Source of the DNA: Streptomyces sp. Ru62
GTDB taxonomy: Bacteria; Actinomycetota; Actinomycetes; Streptomycetales; Streptomycetaceae
DNA: 64,000 nucleotides
Reading direction: 5' to 3'
Assembly (NCBI RefSeq): GCF_002920615.1
Contig: NZ_PQSU01000029.1
Span: forward strand, 1-64,000
Shown: positions 47,038 to 55,923 of the stretch, piece after piece
How the letters are laid out: each line of letters begins with the position of its first letter
Position numbering within the stretch: the first letter of the stretch is position 1
The notes under the pieces: model-generated
Seen by the model: the letters and a program-made list of their open reading frames with translations, nothing else
Told to the model about the DNA's origin: nothing
The model's database searches: none
Translations under genes and position numbers: made by a program

Positions 47038-48048
47038 ATGGCTGACCGACCTCGCGTGCTCTCCGGCATCCAGCCCACGGCTGGCTCGTTCCACCTCGGC
47101 AACTACCTCGGCGCCGTCCGCCAGTGGGTGGCCCTCCAGGAGTCCCACGACGCGTTCTACATGGTCGTCGACCTGCACGCGATCACGGTCCCGCAGGACC
47201 CGAAGGAACTGCGCGCCAACACCCGGCTCGCCGCCGCCCAGCTGCTGGCCGCCGGGCTGGACCCGGACCGCTGCACGCTCTTCGTGCAGAGCCACGTCCC
47301 CGAGCACGCCCAGCTCGCCTGGATCATGAACTGCCTCACCGGCTTCGGCGAGGCCGGCCGCATGACCCAGTTCAAGGACAAGTCCGCCAAGCAGGGCTCC
47401 GACCGCGCCTCCGTCGGCCTCTTCACGTATCCGATCCTCCAGGTCGCGGACATCCTGCTCTACCAGGCGAACGAGGTGCCCGTCGGCGAGGACCAGCGCC
47501 AGCACATCGAGCTGACCCGCGACCTCGCCGAGCGCTTCAACGGCCGCTTCGGCGACACCTTCACGATCCCGAAGCCGTACATCCTCAAGGAGACGGCGAA
47601 GATCTACGACCTCCAGGACCCGACGATCAAGATGAGCAAGTCGGCGTCCACGCCGAAGGGCCTCATCAACCTCCTCGACGAGCCGAAGACAACGGCCAAG
47701 AAGGTCAAGAGCGCCGTCACCGACACGGACACGGTGATCCGCTACGACGTCGAGAGCAAGCCGGGCGTCTCCAACCTCCTCACCATCTACTCCACGCTCA
47801 CCGGCAAGACCGTCGCGGAGCTGGAGCAGGAGTACGAGGGCAAGATGTACGGCGCGCTCAAGACGGACCTCGCCGAGGTCATGGTCGAGTTCGTCACGCC
47901 GTTCCGCGAGCGCACCCAGCAGTACCTGGACGACTCCGAGTCGCTCGACGCGGTCCTCGCCAAGGGCGCCGAGAAGGCGCGTGCCGTCGCCGCCGAGACC
48001 CTCGCGCAGGCGTACGACCGCGTGGGCTTCCTCCCGGCCAAGCACTGA
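47038..48048 (+). CDS. trpS: Tryptophanyl-tRNA synthetase
   Basis: A 336-residue class I synthetase of normal length. The HIGH-like motif is TAGSFHLGNYLG and the KMSKS loop is IKMSKSAS. The Trp-binding helix region is GLFTYPILQVADILLYQAN. GACAAT at 47025-47030 is 7 bases before the ATG and there is no ribosome site, so translation may be leaderless. It is followed by a LigT-like gene. Confidence 0.97.
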   Translation: MADRPRVLSGIQPTAGSFHLGNYLGAVRQWVALQESHDAFYMVVDLHAITVPQDPKELRANTRLAAAQLLAAGLDPDRCTLFVQSHVPEHAQLAWIMNCLTGFGEAGRMTQFKDKSAKQGSDRASVGLFTYPILQVADILLYQANEVPVGEDQRQHIELTRDLAERFNGRFGDTFTIPKPYILKETAKIYDLQDPTIKMSKSASTPKGLINLLDEPKTTAKKVKSAVTDTDTVIRYDVESKPGVSNLLTIYSTLTGKTVAELEQEYEGKMYGALKTDLAEVMVEFVTPFRERTQQYLDDSESLDAVLAKGAEKARAVAAETLAQAYDRVGFLPAKH

Positions 48049-48197
48049 GGCGTACGACCGCACGGGTCCGCGCGGGCAGAGCGCTGCACATCACTTCCGC
48101 CGCGCCTGCCCGAAGGACATCCGTGGCCGTACAGTCGATAGCCGACGGCCGGGACGAGACGGCCGACAAGACGACAGACGCGACGACAGGAGACGAC

Positions 48198-48782
48198 GTG
48201 GGGACCGTAACGATCGGCGTGTCGATCGCGGTCCCGGAGCCTCACGGCAGCCTGCTCCAGGAGCGGCGCGCGGGCTTCGGCGACGCCGCGGCTCACGGCA
48301 TCCCCACGCACGTCACGCTGCTGCCGCCGACCGAGGTGGACGAGGCCGACCTGCCGGCGGTCGACGCCCACCTCTCCGAGGTCGCCACCGCCGGCCGGCC
48401 GTTCCCGATGCGGCTGTCCGGCACCGGCACCTTCCGCCCCCTGTCGCCGGTGGTCTACGTCCGGGTCGTCCAGGGCGCCGACGCGTGCGCTTGGCTCCAG
48501 CAGCGCATCCGGGACGCCTCCGGGCCGGTGGCGCGCGAGCTGCAGTTCCCGTACCACCCGCACGTCACCGTGGCCCACGGCATCGACGACGCGGCCATGG
48601 ACCGCGCCTTCGAGGAACTGGCGGAGTTCGAGGCCGAGTGGCCGTGCACCGGCTTCGCGCTGTACGAGCAGGGCGCCGACGGCGTCTGGCGCAAGCTGCG
48701 CGAGTACACCTTCGGGGGGCCCGTGGTACCGCCCCAGCCGGGCCACGCGGAAGTGGAACGGGGCACGATCGCCAGCCGTTAG
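48198..48782 (+). CDS. 2'-5' RNA ligase/LigT-like phosphoesterase
   Basis: A 194-residue 2H phosphoesterase superfamily protein. The paired HxT motifs are IPTHVTLLPPTE and YHPHVTVAHG. Members act on cyclic or 2'-5' phosphodiesters of RNA or nucleotides. GTG 48198 was chosen because of AGGAG 6 bases upstream and because the beta-alpha fold starts at VTIGVSIAVP; an in-frame GTG at 48123 would add a low-complexity tail. The stop overlaps the convergent SDR gene by four bases. Confidence 0.88.
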   Translation: MGTVTIGVSIAVPEPHGSLLQERRAGFGDAAAHGIPTHVTLLPPTEVDEADLPAVDAHLSEVATAGRPFPMRLSGTGTFRPLSPVVYVRVVQGADACAWLQQRIRDASGPVARELQFPYHPHVTVAHGIDDAAMDRAFEELAEFEAEWPCTGFALYEQGADGVWRKLREYTFGGPVVPPQPGHAEVERGTIASR

Positions 48783-49534
48783 GCCATCAGGCGGCGGTAC
48801 ACGACGCGGGGCACGTGCCGCAGGGCGGTCATCAGCAGACGGAGCGCGCCCGGCACCCACACCGTCTCCGAGCGGCGGCGCAGGCCCAGTTCGATGGCCG
48901 TGGCGACCGCCTCCGGCGTACTGGCGAACGGTGTCCGCATCCCGCCGGCCGCCCTTCCCGTCCGGACGGACCAGGGGCGTACGACCATGACGTGGACGCC
49001 GGTGCCGTGCAGGGCGTCGCCGAGGCCCTGGGCGAAGACGTCGAGGCCGGCCTTGCTGGAGCCGTAGATGAAGTCGGCGCGGCGGGCGCGTTCGGCGGCG
49101 GCGGAGGACAGCACGACGAGTGAGCCGTGGCCCTGGGTCTGCAGGGCACGCCCGGCGACCAGGCCGGCCGAGACGGCGCCGGTGTAGTTGGTCTGGGCGA
49201 CCCGCACGGCCCGCACCGGGTCGCGTTCGTCGTGCGCCTGGTCGCCGAGGACGCCGAAGGCGAGCAGCACCATGTCGACCGGCCCGTCGGCGAACACCTT
49301 GCCGAGGACGGCCTCGTGGGACTCGGGATCGAGCGCGTCGAAGGCGACGGTGTGCACGTCCGCGCCGAGCGCGCGCAGGCTCCCGGCGGCGTCCTCCAGC
49401 GCCGGGGAGGGGCGGCCCGCCAGCCACACCGTGCGGGTGCGGCGGGCGATCAGCCGGCGCGCGGTGGCCAGCGCGATCTCGGACGTGCCGCCGAGGACGA
49501 GCAGGGACTGGGGCAGATCGGTGGCGTCCTTCAT
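48779..49534 (-). CDS. DprE2-like short-chain dehydrogenase
   Basis: A 251-residue SDR with the variant cofactor motif LVLGGTSEIALATARRL. The catalytic region is VVLSSAAAERARRADFIYGSSKAG (YxxSK). The SEIA variant and the region VRPWSVRTGRA are characteristic of decaprenylphosphoryl-2-keto-ribose reductases (DprE2), which with DprE1 make decaprenylphosphoryl-arabinose in mycobacteria. No DprE1 oxidase is adjacent, so the natural substrate here is uncertain. Confidence 0.8.
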   Translation of the reverse strand: MKDATDLPQSLLVLGGTSEIALATARRLIARRTRTVWLAGRPSPALEDAAGSLRALGADVHTVAFDALDPESHEAVLGKVFADGPVDMVLLAFGVLGDQAHDERDPVRAVRVAQTNYTGAVSAGLVAGRALQTQGHGSLVVLSSAAAERARRADFIYGSSKAGLDVFAQGLGDALHGTGVHVMVVRPWSVRTGRAAGGMRTPFASTPEAVATAIELGLRRRSETVWVPGALRLLMTALRHVPRVVYRRLMA

Positions 49535-49619
49535 GACAGCCGACCGTATCGCCCATATATGACCGTTCTGCCGGAGAAACGCGGTGTTGACGCCCATGGG
49601 CAGCGGGCACAGTCGGATC

Positions 49620-50531
49620 ATGGACTGGCTGAAGAGGCTTCCCGGCATCGGGCCGATCGTCACCCGGCTGATGCTCACGCACGCGTGGCGGTGCTACGAG
49701 CGGCTGGACCGGGTGAAGTGGACCAGGCTCGCCGCCGCCATGACGTTCGTCAGCTTCGTGGCGCTGTTCCCGCTGCTGACCGTGGCCGCCGCGATCACCG
49801 CCGCCACGCTCAGCCAGGCCAGCCAGAAGACCGTGGAACACCGGATCGCCGACCAGTTCCCGGGCCTGGCCGACCAGTTGGACCTCACCTCCCTGGTGCA
49901 GAACGCGGGCACGGTCGGCGTCATCGCGGGCGCGGTCCTGCTGTTCACGGGCATCGGCTGGGTCGGCCAGGTCCGGGACTGCCTGCGCGCGGTGTGGGAG
50001 CTGCCGGACCGCGAGGAGAACCCGGTCGTCACCAAGGCCAAGGACGCCGTCATCCTGCTCGGCTTCGGCGGCGCCCTGCTGCTCACCCTCGCCGCGTCCA
50101 CCCTCGCCTCGGCCGCCGTCGGCCTGGTCTCCCGGCAGATCGGCCTGGACGAGCACAGCTGGGGCAGCGTCCTGTTGCAGATCGCCGCGTTCGCCGTCGC
50201 CGTGCTCGCCGACTTCCTCGTCCTGCTCTACGTCCTGACCCTGCTGCCCGGGGTCGAGCCGCCGCGCCGCCGGCTGCTCGTCGCCGCGCTGCTCGGTGCG
50301 GTCGGCTTCGAACTGCTGAAGCTGCTCCTCAGCGGCTACATCCAGGGGGTCGCCGCGAAGAGCATGTACGGCGCGTTCGGCGTCCCCGTGGCACTGCTGC
50401 TGTGGATCAACTTCACGGCCAAACTGGTCTTGTTCTGCGCCTCCTGGACGGCGACGCCGAGCAAGGAGGCGGCGGGGATCAGGGACGCGCCCGACGGCGC
50501 ATCAGGTCCGGCAGCGGCCACCGGCGGTTGA
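49620..50531 (+). CDS. YihY/BrkB-family membrane protein
   Basis: A 303-residue protein with six membrane spans in the YihY/BrkB arrangement. The early conserved segment RLAAAMTFVSFVALFPLLTVAAAI and the late GVPVALLLWINFTAKLVLFCA are family marks. The family was once called ribonuclease BN in error; its role is unknown. ATG 49620 starts at MDWLKRLPG; an upstream GTG 49584 with CGGAG before it is the alternative. The 3' end overlaps the convergent carboxypeptidase gene by 53 bases. Confidence 0.9.
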   Translation: MDWLKRLPGIGPIVTRLMLTHAWRCYERLDRVKWTRLAAAMTFVSFVALFPLLTVAAAITAATLSQASQKTVEHRIADQFPGLADQLDLTSLVQNAGTVGVIAGAVLLFTGIGWVGQVRDCLRAVWELPDREENPVVTKAKDAVILLGFGGALLLTLAASTLASAAVGLVSRQIGLDEHSWGSVLLQIAAFAVAVLADFLVLLYVLTLLPGVEPPRRRLLVAALLGAVGFELLKLLLSGYIQGVAAKSMYGAFGVPVALLLWINFTAKLVLFCASWTATPSKEAAGIRDAPDGASGPAAATGG

Positions 50532-51750
50532 CCAGGAACGCCCCGCCCCCGAGCAGCAACAGCAGCCCGCCCGCGACGGCGAGGGCGATCCCGACCCCTC
50601 CGGAGCCGGACCCGGCGGTGGCGCTCGCCACGGGCTTCGCCCCCGGCCCGCCGGTCCCGGCCGCCTGCCCCGCCCCCTGCCCCGCCCCCTGCCCCGGGTC
50701 CTGTGCGGCGGACGTGGCGGGGCCGGGCTGCGGGGTCGCCGAGGAGGCGCTCCTCGGCGGCACCAGCTCGCCCACCGCGTTGACCTTGCCGACCGCCTGG
50801 AAACCCCAGTCGAACAGCTTCGCGGTCTCCTTGTAGACCTCGTTGTGCTCGTGCTTCTCCGGGTTCATCACCGTGACCAGCAGCACCTTGCCGTTCCGCT
50901 CGGCGACCCCGGTGAAGGTGGCACCCGCGTGCGTGGTGTTGCCGTTCTTCACGCCCGCGATGCCCTGGTAGACGGGGACGTCGGTGTCGCCGCTCAGCAG
51001 CCGGTTGGTGTTCCGGATCTCGGCGGAGCCGAACTTCGCGCTCACCGTCGAGCAGTAGTCGCGGAAGTCCTTCTTCTGCAGCCCGGAGCGGGCGAACAGC
51101 GTCAGGTCGTACGCCGACGACACCTGCCCCGGCGCGTCGTAGCCGTCCGGCGAGACCACGGTCGTGTCCAGGGCCTGGAGTTCCTCGGCGTGGTCCTGCA
51201 TGTCCTGGACGGTCTGCTTGATGCCGCCGTTCATCCGGGACAGCACGTGCACGGCGTCGTTGCCCGAGCGCAGGAAGACCCCGAGCCACAGATCCTGGAC
51301 GGAGTAGGTGGCGCCCTCCTTTATCCCGACCACGCTGGAGCCGACGCCCACTCCCTTGAGGTCCGACGCCGCCACCTTGTGCTGGGTGGCCTTGGGGAAC
51401 CGGGGCAGCACGGTGTCCGCGAACAGCATCTTCAGCGTGCTCGCCGGGGGCAGTCGCCAGTGCGCGTTGTGCGCGGCGAGGACCTCCCCGGACTCGGCGT
51501 CGGAGACGATCCAGGAACGGGCGGTGAGGTCCTTGGGCAGGACCGGCACACCGGGGGCGAGGTTGACCTGCGTGCCCGGCATGCCGAGCCGGGCGCCGCC
51601 CACGGTGGACATCTGGGCCGGGGGTGTGGCCGTCGGGCTCGTCGAGGGGGTCGGCGCGGCCAGGGCGGCGGGCGCGGTGACGGACAGGGACAGCAGGGTG
51701 GCTGAGGTGACCAGCAGGGATCGCCTGACGGTCGTGTTCGGTGCGGGCAC
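50479..51750 (-). CDS. D-alanyl-D-alanine carboxypeptidase (S11/PBP5-type) with C-terminal anchor
   Basis: A 423-residue exported serine peptidase trimming peptidoglycan stem peptides. A signal peptide (about 9-33, LLVTSATLLSLSVTAPAALA) precedes the catalytic Ser-x-x-Lys STLK in PPASTLKMLF, then SGN in FLRSGNDAV. The third motif reads KNG (GVKNGNTTHAG) where most S11 enzymes have KTG. A Gln/Gly/Ala repeat region (QGAGQGAGQAAG) and a C-terminal membrane span near 385-410 anchor the protein. GTG 51750 is inferred from the signal peptide; no ribosome site is seen. Confidence 0.9.
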   Translation of the reverse strand: MPAPNTTVRRSLLVTSATLLSLSVTAPAALAAPTPSTSPTATPPAQMSTVGGARLGMPGTQVNLAPGVPVLPKDLTARSWIVSDAESGEVLAAHNAHWRLPPASTLKMLFADTVLPRFPKATQHKVAASDLKGVGVGSSVVGIKEGATYSVQDLWLGVFLRSGNDAVHVLSRMNGGIKQTVQDMQDHAEELQALDTTVVSPDGYDAPGQVSSAYDLTLFARSGLQKKDFRDYCSTVSAKFGSAEIRNTNRLLSGDTDVPVYQGIAGVKNGNTTHAGATFTGVAERNGKVLLVTVMNPEKHEHNEVYKETAKLFDWGFQAVGKVNAVGELVPPRSASSATPQPGPATSAAQDPGQGAGQGAGQAAGTGGPGAKPVASATAGSGSGGVGIALAVAGGLLLLLGGGAFLVNRRWPLPDLMRRRARP

Positions 51751-51841
51751 GACCGAGAACGTACCCGGACCCGACCGCGAAGTCCCGCGCCCCCTCCCAC
51801 CCCCGGCACGGAACCGGACACGGGACGGCGATACTGGACTC

Positions 51842-52081
51842 ATGAAGCTCAGCCGCCCGGTCTCCTGGTTCCTGCTCGCGTTCGGGGTGTGGTCCTGGGT
51901 CATCTGGGTCACTTTCGTCAAGAACCTGGTCAAGGACAGCAGCGGGCTCGCCTTCGACGACGGTCACCCGACCGCGTACTTCTGGGTGCATCTGCTGCTG
52001 GCGGTCGTCTCCTTCGTATTGGGGACGGTCATCGGGGTCATCGGGTTGCGCGGTCTGCGCGCACTGCGCCGGAACTCATAG
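51842..52081 (+). CDS. SCO4848-family small membrane protein
   Basis: A 79-residue protein with two membrane spans (about 8-27 and 48-70) and an extracytoplasmic or cytoplasmic loop with NLVKDSSGLAFDDGHPTAYFW. It matches the small actinobacterial SCO4848 family, whose function is unknown. It is divergent from the carboxypeptidase and followed 16 bases later by the metallophosphoesterase. Confidence 0.85.
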   Translation: MKLSRPVSWFLLAFGVWSWVIWVTFVKNLVKDSSGLAFDDGHPTAYFWVHLLLAVVSFVLGTVIGVIGLRGLRALRRNS

Positions 52082-52097
52082 CGGGGGAACGGCCGGG

Positions 52098-53423
52098 GTG
52101 GTCATCGTCTTCGCGCTCGTCGCACTGGCCGTCCTGGCCGTCGTCGCGGGCCTGCACCGGTACGTGTGGCGGCGCCTGGTCCGCGACACCACACGCGGTC
52201 CGGGCCCGGCCCGCCGCGCCGGCACCGCCGTGTTCGTCACCGGCCCGGTCCTGACGATCGGAGCCCTGGTCGCCGAACGCGCGGGCGCCCCCTTCTGGCT
52301 CCAGCGCACCCTCGCCTGGCCGGGCTTCCTGTGGATGGCCCTGGCGCTGTACCTGCTGCTGGCGGTCCTGGCCTCCGAAGCCGTACGCCCGCTCGTGAAC
52401 CGCCTGACCCGACGCATCGCGCCCGTCCCCCTCGACCACCCGAGCCCGGCCCCCGCGGCTTCACCTCTCGGCCGACCGAGTCGGGTGGTGGGTGGGCAGG
52501 GTCCGGGGGTCCAGGGGGCGGAGCCCCCTGGGGCGGTCACCGCGGCACCGGCACAGGCGCAGACACCCGCACAGGCACAGACACCACGCGCCCAGGAACC
52601 CACCCGGCGCCTCGTCGTCTCCCGCCTCCTCGCCGGCGCGGCCACCACCGCCGCCGTGGCGACAGTCGGCCACGGCACCTACGGAGTCCTCAACGGCCCC
52701 CGGGTCACCCGCGTCACCGTCCCGCTGACCAAGCTCCCACGAGCGGCGAACGGCTTCCGCATAGCCGTCGTCAGCGACATCCACCTCGGCCCCGTCCTCG
52801 GCCGGGGCTTCGCACAGCGGGTCGTCGACACGGTCAACGCCACCCAGCCGGACCTGATCGCGGTCGTCGGCGACCTGGTCGACGGCAGCGTCAAGGACCT
52901 GGGCCCGGCCGCCGCCCCCCTCGCCCGGCTCAGCGCCCGCCACGGCGCGTACTTCGTCACGGGCAACCACGAGTACTTCTCCGGCGTCGAGCAGTGGATC
53001 GAAGAGGTCCGCGACCTCGGCCTGCACCCGCTCCAGAACGCCCGCACCGAGCTGCCGTACTTCGACCTGGCCGGCGTCAACGACGTCCAGGGCGAGAGCG
53101 AGGGCCAGGGCCCGGACTTCGCCAGGGCACTCGGCGACCGGGACCCGGCACGCGCGTGCGTGCTGCTCGCCCACCAGCCGGTGCAGATCCACGAGGCCGT
53201 ACGGCACGGCGTCGACCTCCAGCTCTCCGGCCACACCCACGGCGGCCAGCTCTGGCCCGGCAGCCTCCTCGCCGCCGCGGCCAACCCGACGGTCGCCGGT
53301 CTCGACCGCTACGGCGACACGCAGTTGTACGTCAGCAGGGGCGCTGGCGCCTGGGGTCCTCCCACGCGCGTGGGGGCGCCCTCGGACGTGACGGTGATCG
53401 AGCTGGCCGCCAGGCGCGCATGA
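52098..53423 (+). CDS. Membrane-anchored metallophosphoesterase (YkuE/YaeI-like)
   Basis: A 441-residue protein with three or four N-terminal spans (residues 1-115), an insertion-like Ala/Pro/Gln-rich linker (about 118-175), another hydrophobic segment (LVVSRLLAGAATTAAVATVG) and a calcineurin-like catalytic domain. Metal motifs are all present: SDIHLG, GDLVDG, GNHEYF, LLAHQP and GHTHGGQ. YaeI-type enzymes act on lipid A-like or UDP-diacylglucosamine substrates; the substrate here is unknown. The linker contains a palindromic intergenic-type repeat translated in frame. Confidence 0.9.
   Translation: MVIVFALVALAVLAVVAGLHRYVWRRLVRDTTRGPGPARRAGTAVFVTGPVLTIGALVAERAGAPFWLQRTLAWPGFLWMALALYLLLAVLASEAVRPLVNRLTRRIAPVPLDHPSPAPAASPLGRPSRVVGGQGPGVQGAEPPGAVTAAPAQAQTPAQAQTPRAQEPTRRLVVSRLLAGAATTAAVATVGHGTYGVLNGPRVTRVTVPLTKLPRAANGFRIAVVSDIHLGPVLGRGFAQRVVDTVNATQPDLIAVVGDLVDGSVKDLGPAAAPLARLSARHGAYFVTGNHEYFSGVEQWIEEVRDLGLHPLQNARTELPYFDLAGVNDVQGESEGQGPDFARALGDRDPARACVLLAHQPVQIHEAVRHGVDLQLSGHTHGGQLWPGSLLAAAANPTVAGLDRYGDTQLYVSRGAGAWGPPTRVGAPSDVTVIELAARRA
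52479..52534. repeat. Palindromic streptomycete repeat embedded in a coding sequence
   Basis: CCAGGGGG (52511-52518) and CCCCCTGG (52524-52531) flank CGGAG, preceded by GGTGGGCAGGGTCCGGGGG. From memory, sequences of this form are common between streptomycete genes. Here it is read through in frame as GGQGPGVQGAEPPGA. Confidence 0.65.
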
Positions 53424-53655
53424 GCCGCGGAACCCGCTGAGCCGCCCCCCCGTTCGACCGGAACCGCTCCCACGTCTGTGGAGGAGCTGTGAAACCCGGC
53501 GGAAACAACGCCTCGGTAAGTTCTTTCACAACTGGTCAGAAAGCCCTTCCCCACGGTGAAACCGGTGTGATTAGGTGAGCCGCGCCACTTAGGGGAGTGG
53601 CCGATTCATGCTGGGCCAGGGGTAGGGCCTTGACGGGCCTGGGGAGGGCACCACC

Positions 53656-55215
53656 ATGCGATCTGTTCGCATGCGGATTCTCGTGACGCTGCTCGTGCTG
53701 GCGGTCGTGGGGATCGGCGGCTGGCAGCTGCTGCCGTCGCAGGAGGACAAGAGCAAGACCATCACCGTCGGTACGACGGACGCGGTCACCGCACTCGACC
53801 CGGCCGGTGCCTACGACGCCGGTTCCTGGGCGCTGTTCAGCAATGTGTTCCAGTCGTTGCTGACGTTCGAGCCCGGCGGGGTCGAGCCGGTCCCGGACGC
53901 GGCGCAGAGCTGCGCGTTCGAGGGCAGCGGCCTCAGGACGTACCGGTGCACCCTGCGCTCCGGGATCACCTTCCCCAGCGGGCGCGCCATGACGGCGGAG
54001 GACGTGAAGTACTCCTTCGACCGGGTCAAGAAGATCAACTCCGATGTCGGCCCGGCGTCCCTGTTCGACACGCTCGCCTCGGTGACCGCCGACGACGCGC
54101 ACACCGTCACCTTCCACCTCTCGTCCGCGGACGCCACCTTCCCGCTGAAGGTCGCCACCGGCGCCGGCTCGATCGTGGACAAGGACAAGTACCCCGCCGA
54201 CGCCCTGCGCACGGGCAGCGCCGTCGACGGCACCGGGCCGTACACGCTGACGGCGTACGCCAAGGACCAGAAGGCCGACCTCGCGCCGAACGAGCACTAC
54301 AAGGGCTATCTCAGTGGCGTCGGCCGCCCGGTCGAGCTGCGGTACTACGCCGACTCCGCGAAGCTGGACCAGGCGTGGAAGGGCCGGAAGGTCGACGTGG
54401 CCACCCGGACCCTGCCGCCGGGCGTGCTCTCCGAGCTGAATCCGAGCGATCCCGGGCAGCGGGTCACCGAGTCCGACAGCGCCGAGACCCGCAACCTGTA
54501 CCTCAACACCCGCTCCGGTTCCCCGCTGCACGACGTGCGGGTGCGCCGGGCGATGGCCTGGCTGGTCAACCGTGAGCAGCTCGCCACGACGGTGTACGAG
54601 GGCACGGTCGACCCGCTGTACTCGCTGATTCCGACGGGCATCACCGGCCACACCACGTCGTTCTTCGACTCCTACCCGACCCAGAGCACCGACAAGGCGC
54701 GCCGGCTGCTCACCGAGGCCGGGGTGAGCCTGCCGGTCCGCTTCACCCTCGGCTACGGCATCGGCCGGGGCGCGGGCGCGGAGGAGTCCGCGGAGCTGAA
54801 GAAGCAGCTGGAGGCGGGTGGCCTGTTCAAGGTGGACGTCAAGGGCTACGAGTGGACCGACTTCCAGAAGCGCTGGGCCGCCGGGAAGATGGACGCCTGG
54901 GCGGTCGGCTGGGTCGCCGACTACCCCGACCCGGACACCTTCGGCGGCCCGCTCGTCGGCACCGGCTCCACCATGAGCACCGGGTACAGCAACAAGCTGG
55001 TGGACCACCTCATCCTGGACAGCCGGCAGTACGCCGACCGCACCCGGGCCGCGAAGGACTTCAAGGACATCCAGACGGACGTGGCCGAGGACGTCCCGCT
55101 GATCCCGCTGTGGCAGCGCAAGGAGTACGTGGTGAGCACCGAGGACGTGGGCGGCGGCCAGTACCTGTCGGACGGCACGGGCGTGTTCCGCCTGTGGCGG
55201 CTGACCTGGATCTGA
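53656..55215 (+). CDS. Oligopeptide-type ABC substrate-binding protein (SBP_bac_5), orphan
   Basis: A 519-residue DppA/OppA-like receptor. A hydrophobic N-terminal segment (about 8-24) has no lipobox cysteine, so it is a membrane anchor or uncleaved signal. Family marks are LDPAGAYDAGSWALFSNVFQSLL, TFPSGRAMTAEDVKYSFDRV, VRRAMAWLVNREQLA and GWVADYPDPDTF. No permease or ATPase gene is adjacent, so it may serve a distant importer or act as a signalling receptor. ATG 53656 has GGGAGG upstream. The 232-base gap before it has no gene. Confidence 0.93.
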   Translation: MRSVRMRILVTLLVLAVVGIGGWQLLPSQEDKSKTITVGTTDAVTALDPAGAYDAGSWALFSNVFQSLLTFEPGGVEPVPDAAQSCAFEGSGLRTYRCTLRSGITFPSGRAMTAEDVKYSFDRVKKINSDVGPASLFDTLASVTADDAHTVTFHLSSADATFPLKVATGAGSIVDKDKYPADALRTGSAVDGTGPYTLTAYAKDQKADLAPNEHYKGYLSGVGRPVELRYYADSAKLDQAWKGRKVDVATRTLPPGVLSELNPSDPGQRVTESDSAETRNLYLNTRSGSPLHDVRVRRAMAWLVNREQLATTVYEGTVDPLYSLIPTGITGHTTSFFDSYPTQSTDKARRLLTEAGVSLPVRFTLGYGIGRGAGAEESAELKKQLEAGGLFKVDVKGYEWTDFQKRWAAGKMDAWAVGWVADYPDPDTFGGPLVGTGSTMSTGYSNKLVDHLILDSRQYADRTRAAKDFKDIQTDVAEDVPLIPLWQRKEYVVSTEDVGGGQYLSDGTGVFRLWRLTWI

Positions 55216-55833
55216 TCAGTCGGCCTTCTTCTGCCCGGCCTTGATGATCTGCTCCACGTCGAGCGCGACCTCGGCGCCGATCGAGTCGGGCAGCGTCACC
55301 GTCTCGCCGGGGGCGTGGACACGGTGGTTCGCGTACTCGCTCCCGGCGGGCTCCGTGAGGACGTGGAGGCGCTGGTGCTTGCGGTCGACCACGAGATAGA
55401 CCGGCACCTTGGCCTCGGCGTACGCGCCGACCTTGGTCTTCAGGTCGTCCCGCCAGTTGCCGGAGGTGACCTCCAGGACCAGGCGGAAGCAGACCGGGTC
55501 GTAGGCGTTGTTCTCGATGAAGTGGTCGTCGATGTCGGCGTCCACGACGACCAGGTCGGGGATGCAGTAGTCCTCGGCCCCGGTAGGGAGCTTGATCGCG
55601 ACGCTCTGGAGCACCTCTGTCTCCGCGCCGTGCAGTCCGGCGGCGAGGAAGGGAATCATGAGATCGGTCAGAACGCGGGCGTGGGGGGCATCCGGTGAAG
55701 GGGTCACGAGGAGATGGCCTCCGATGATCTCGACGCGGTAGCCCGGATGGCGCTCCATGATCTCGTCGGCGATGGCCGTGAGGGAGAACGGCTCGTCGGC
55801 GTCGAAGGGCTGCTCGACGGATGCGGCGGACAT
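55216..55833 (-). CDS. Uma2-family (DUF820) PD-(D/E)XK-fold protein
   Basis: A 205-residue member of the Uma2 family. The putative nuclease core is CIPDLVVVDADI, then LVLEVTSGNWRDDLKTKVGAYAEAKVPVYLVVD, which supplies Asp, Glu-x-Thr/Ser and Lys of the restriction-fold site. The family is expanded in actinobacteria and cyanobacteria and its function is unknown. ATG 55833 follows CTAGGAGGC; an in-frame upstream start lacks a site. It is directly convergent with the binding-protein gene. Confidence 0.9.
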   Translation of the reverse strand: MSAASVEQPFDADEPFSLTAIADEIMERHPGYRVEIIGGHLLVTPSPDAPHARVLTDLMIPFLAAGLHGAETEVLQSVAIKLPTGAEDYCIPDLVVVDADIDDHFIENNAYDPVCFRLVLEVTSGNWRDDLKTKVGAYAEAKVPVYLVVDRKHQRLHVLTEPAGSEYANHRVHAPGETVTLPDSIGAEVALDVEQIIKAGQKKAD

Positions 55834-55923
55834 CGCGTGCCTCCTAGGGGCTGGTGTCGAGAGCATCATCGTAGGCAGCCAGGGCCCCGGGCGTCGTGTT
55901 CCCGCGCGTTCACCCGCAAGTGA

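Noticed and set aside
45298..48063. Long minus-strand open frame across glyA and trpS
   Set aside because: It covers two clear housekeeping genes and the riboswitch on the other strand; its translation is Gly/Val/Asp/Leu-biased without domains.
55216..55833. Uma2 protein as a transposon-encoded endonuclease
   Set aside because: No terminal repeats, transposase or cargo flank it; Uma2 genes are common chromosomal singletons.
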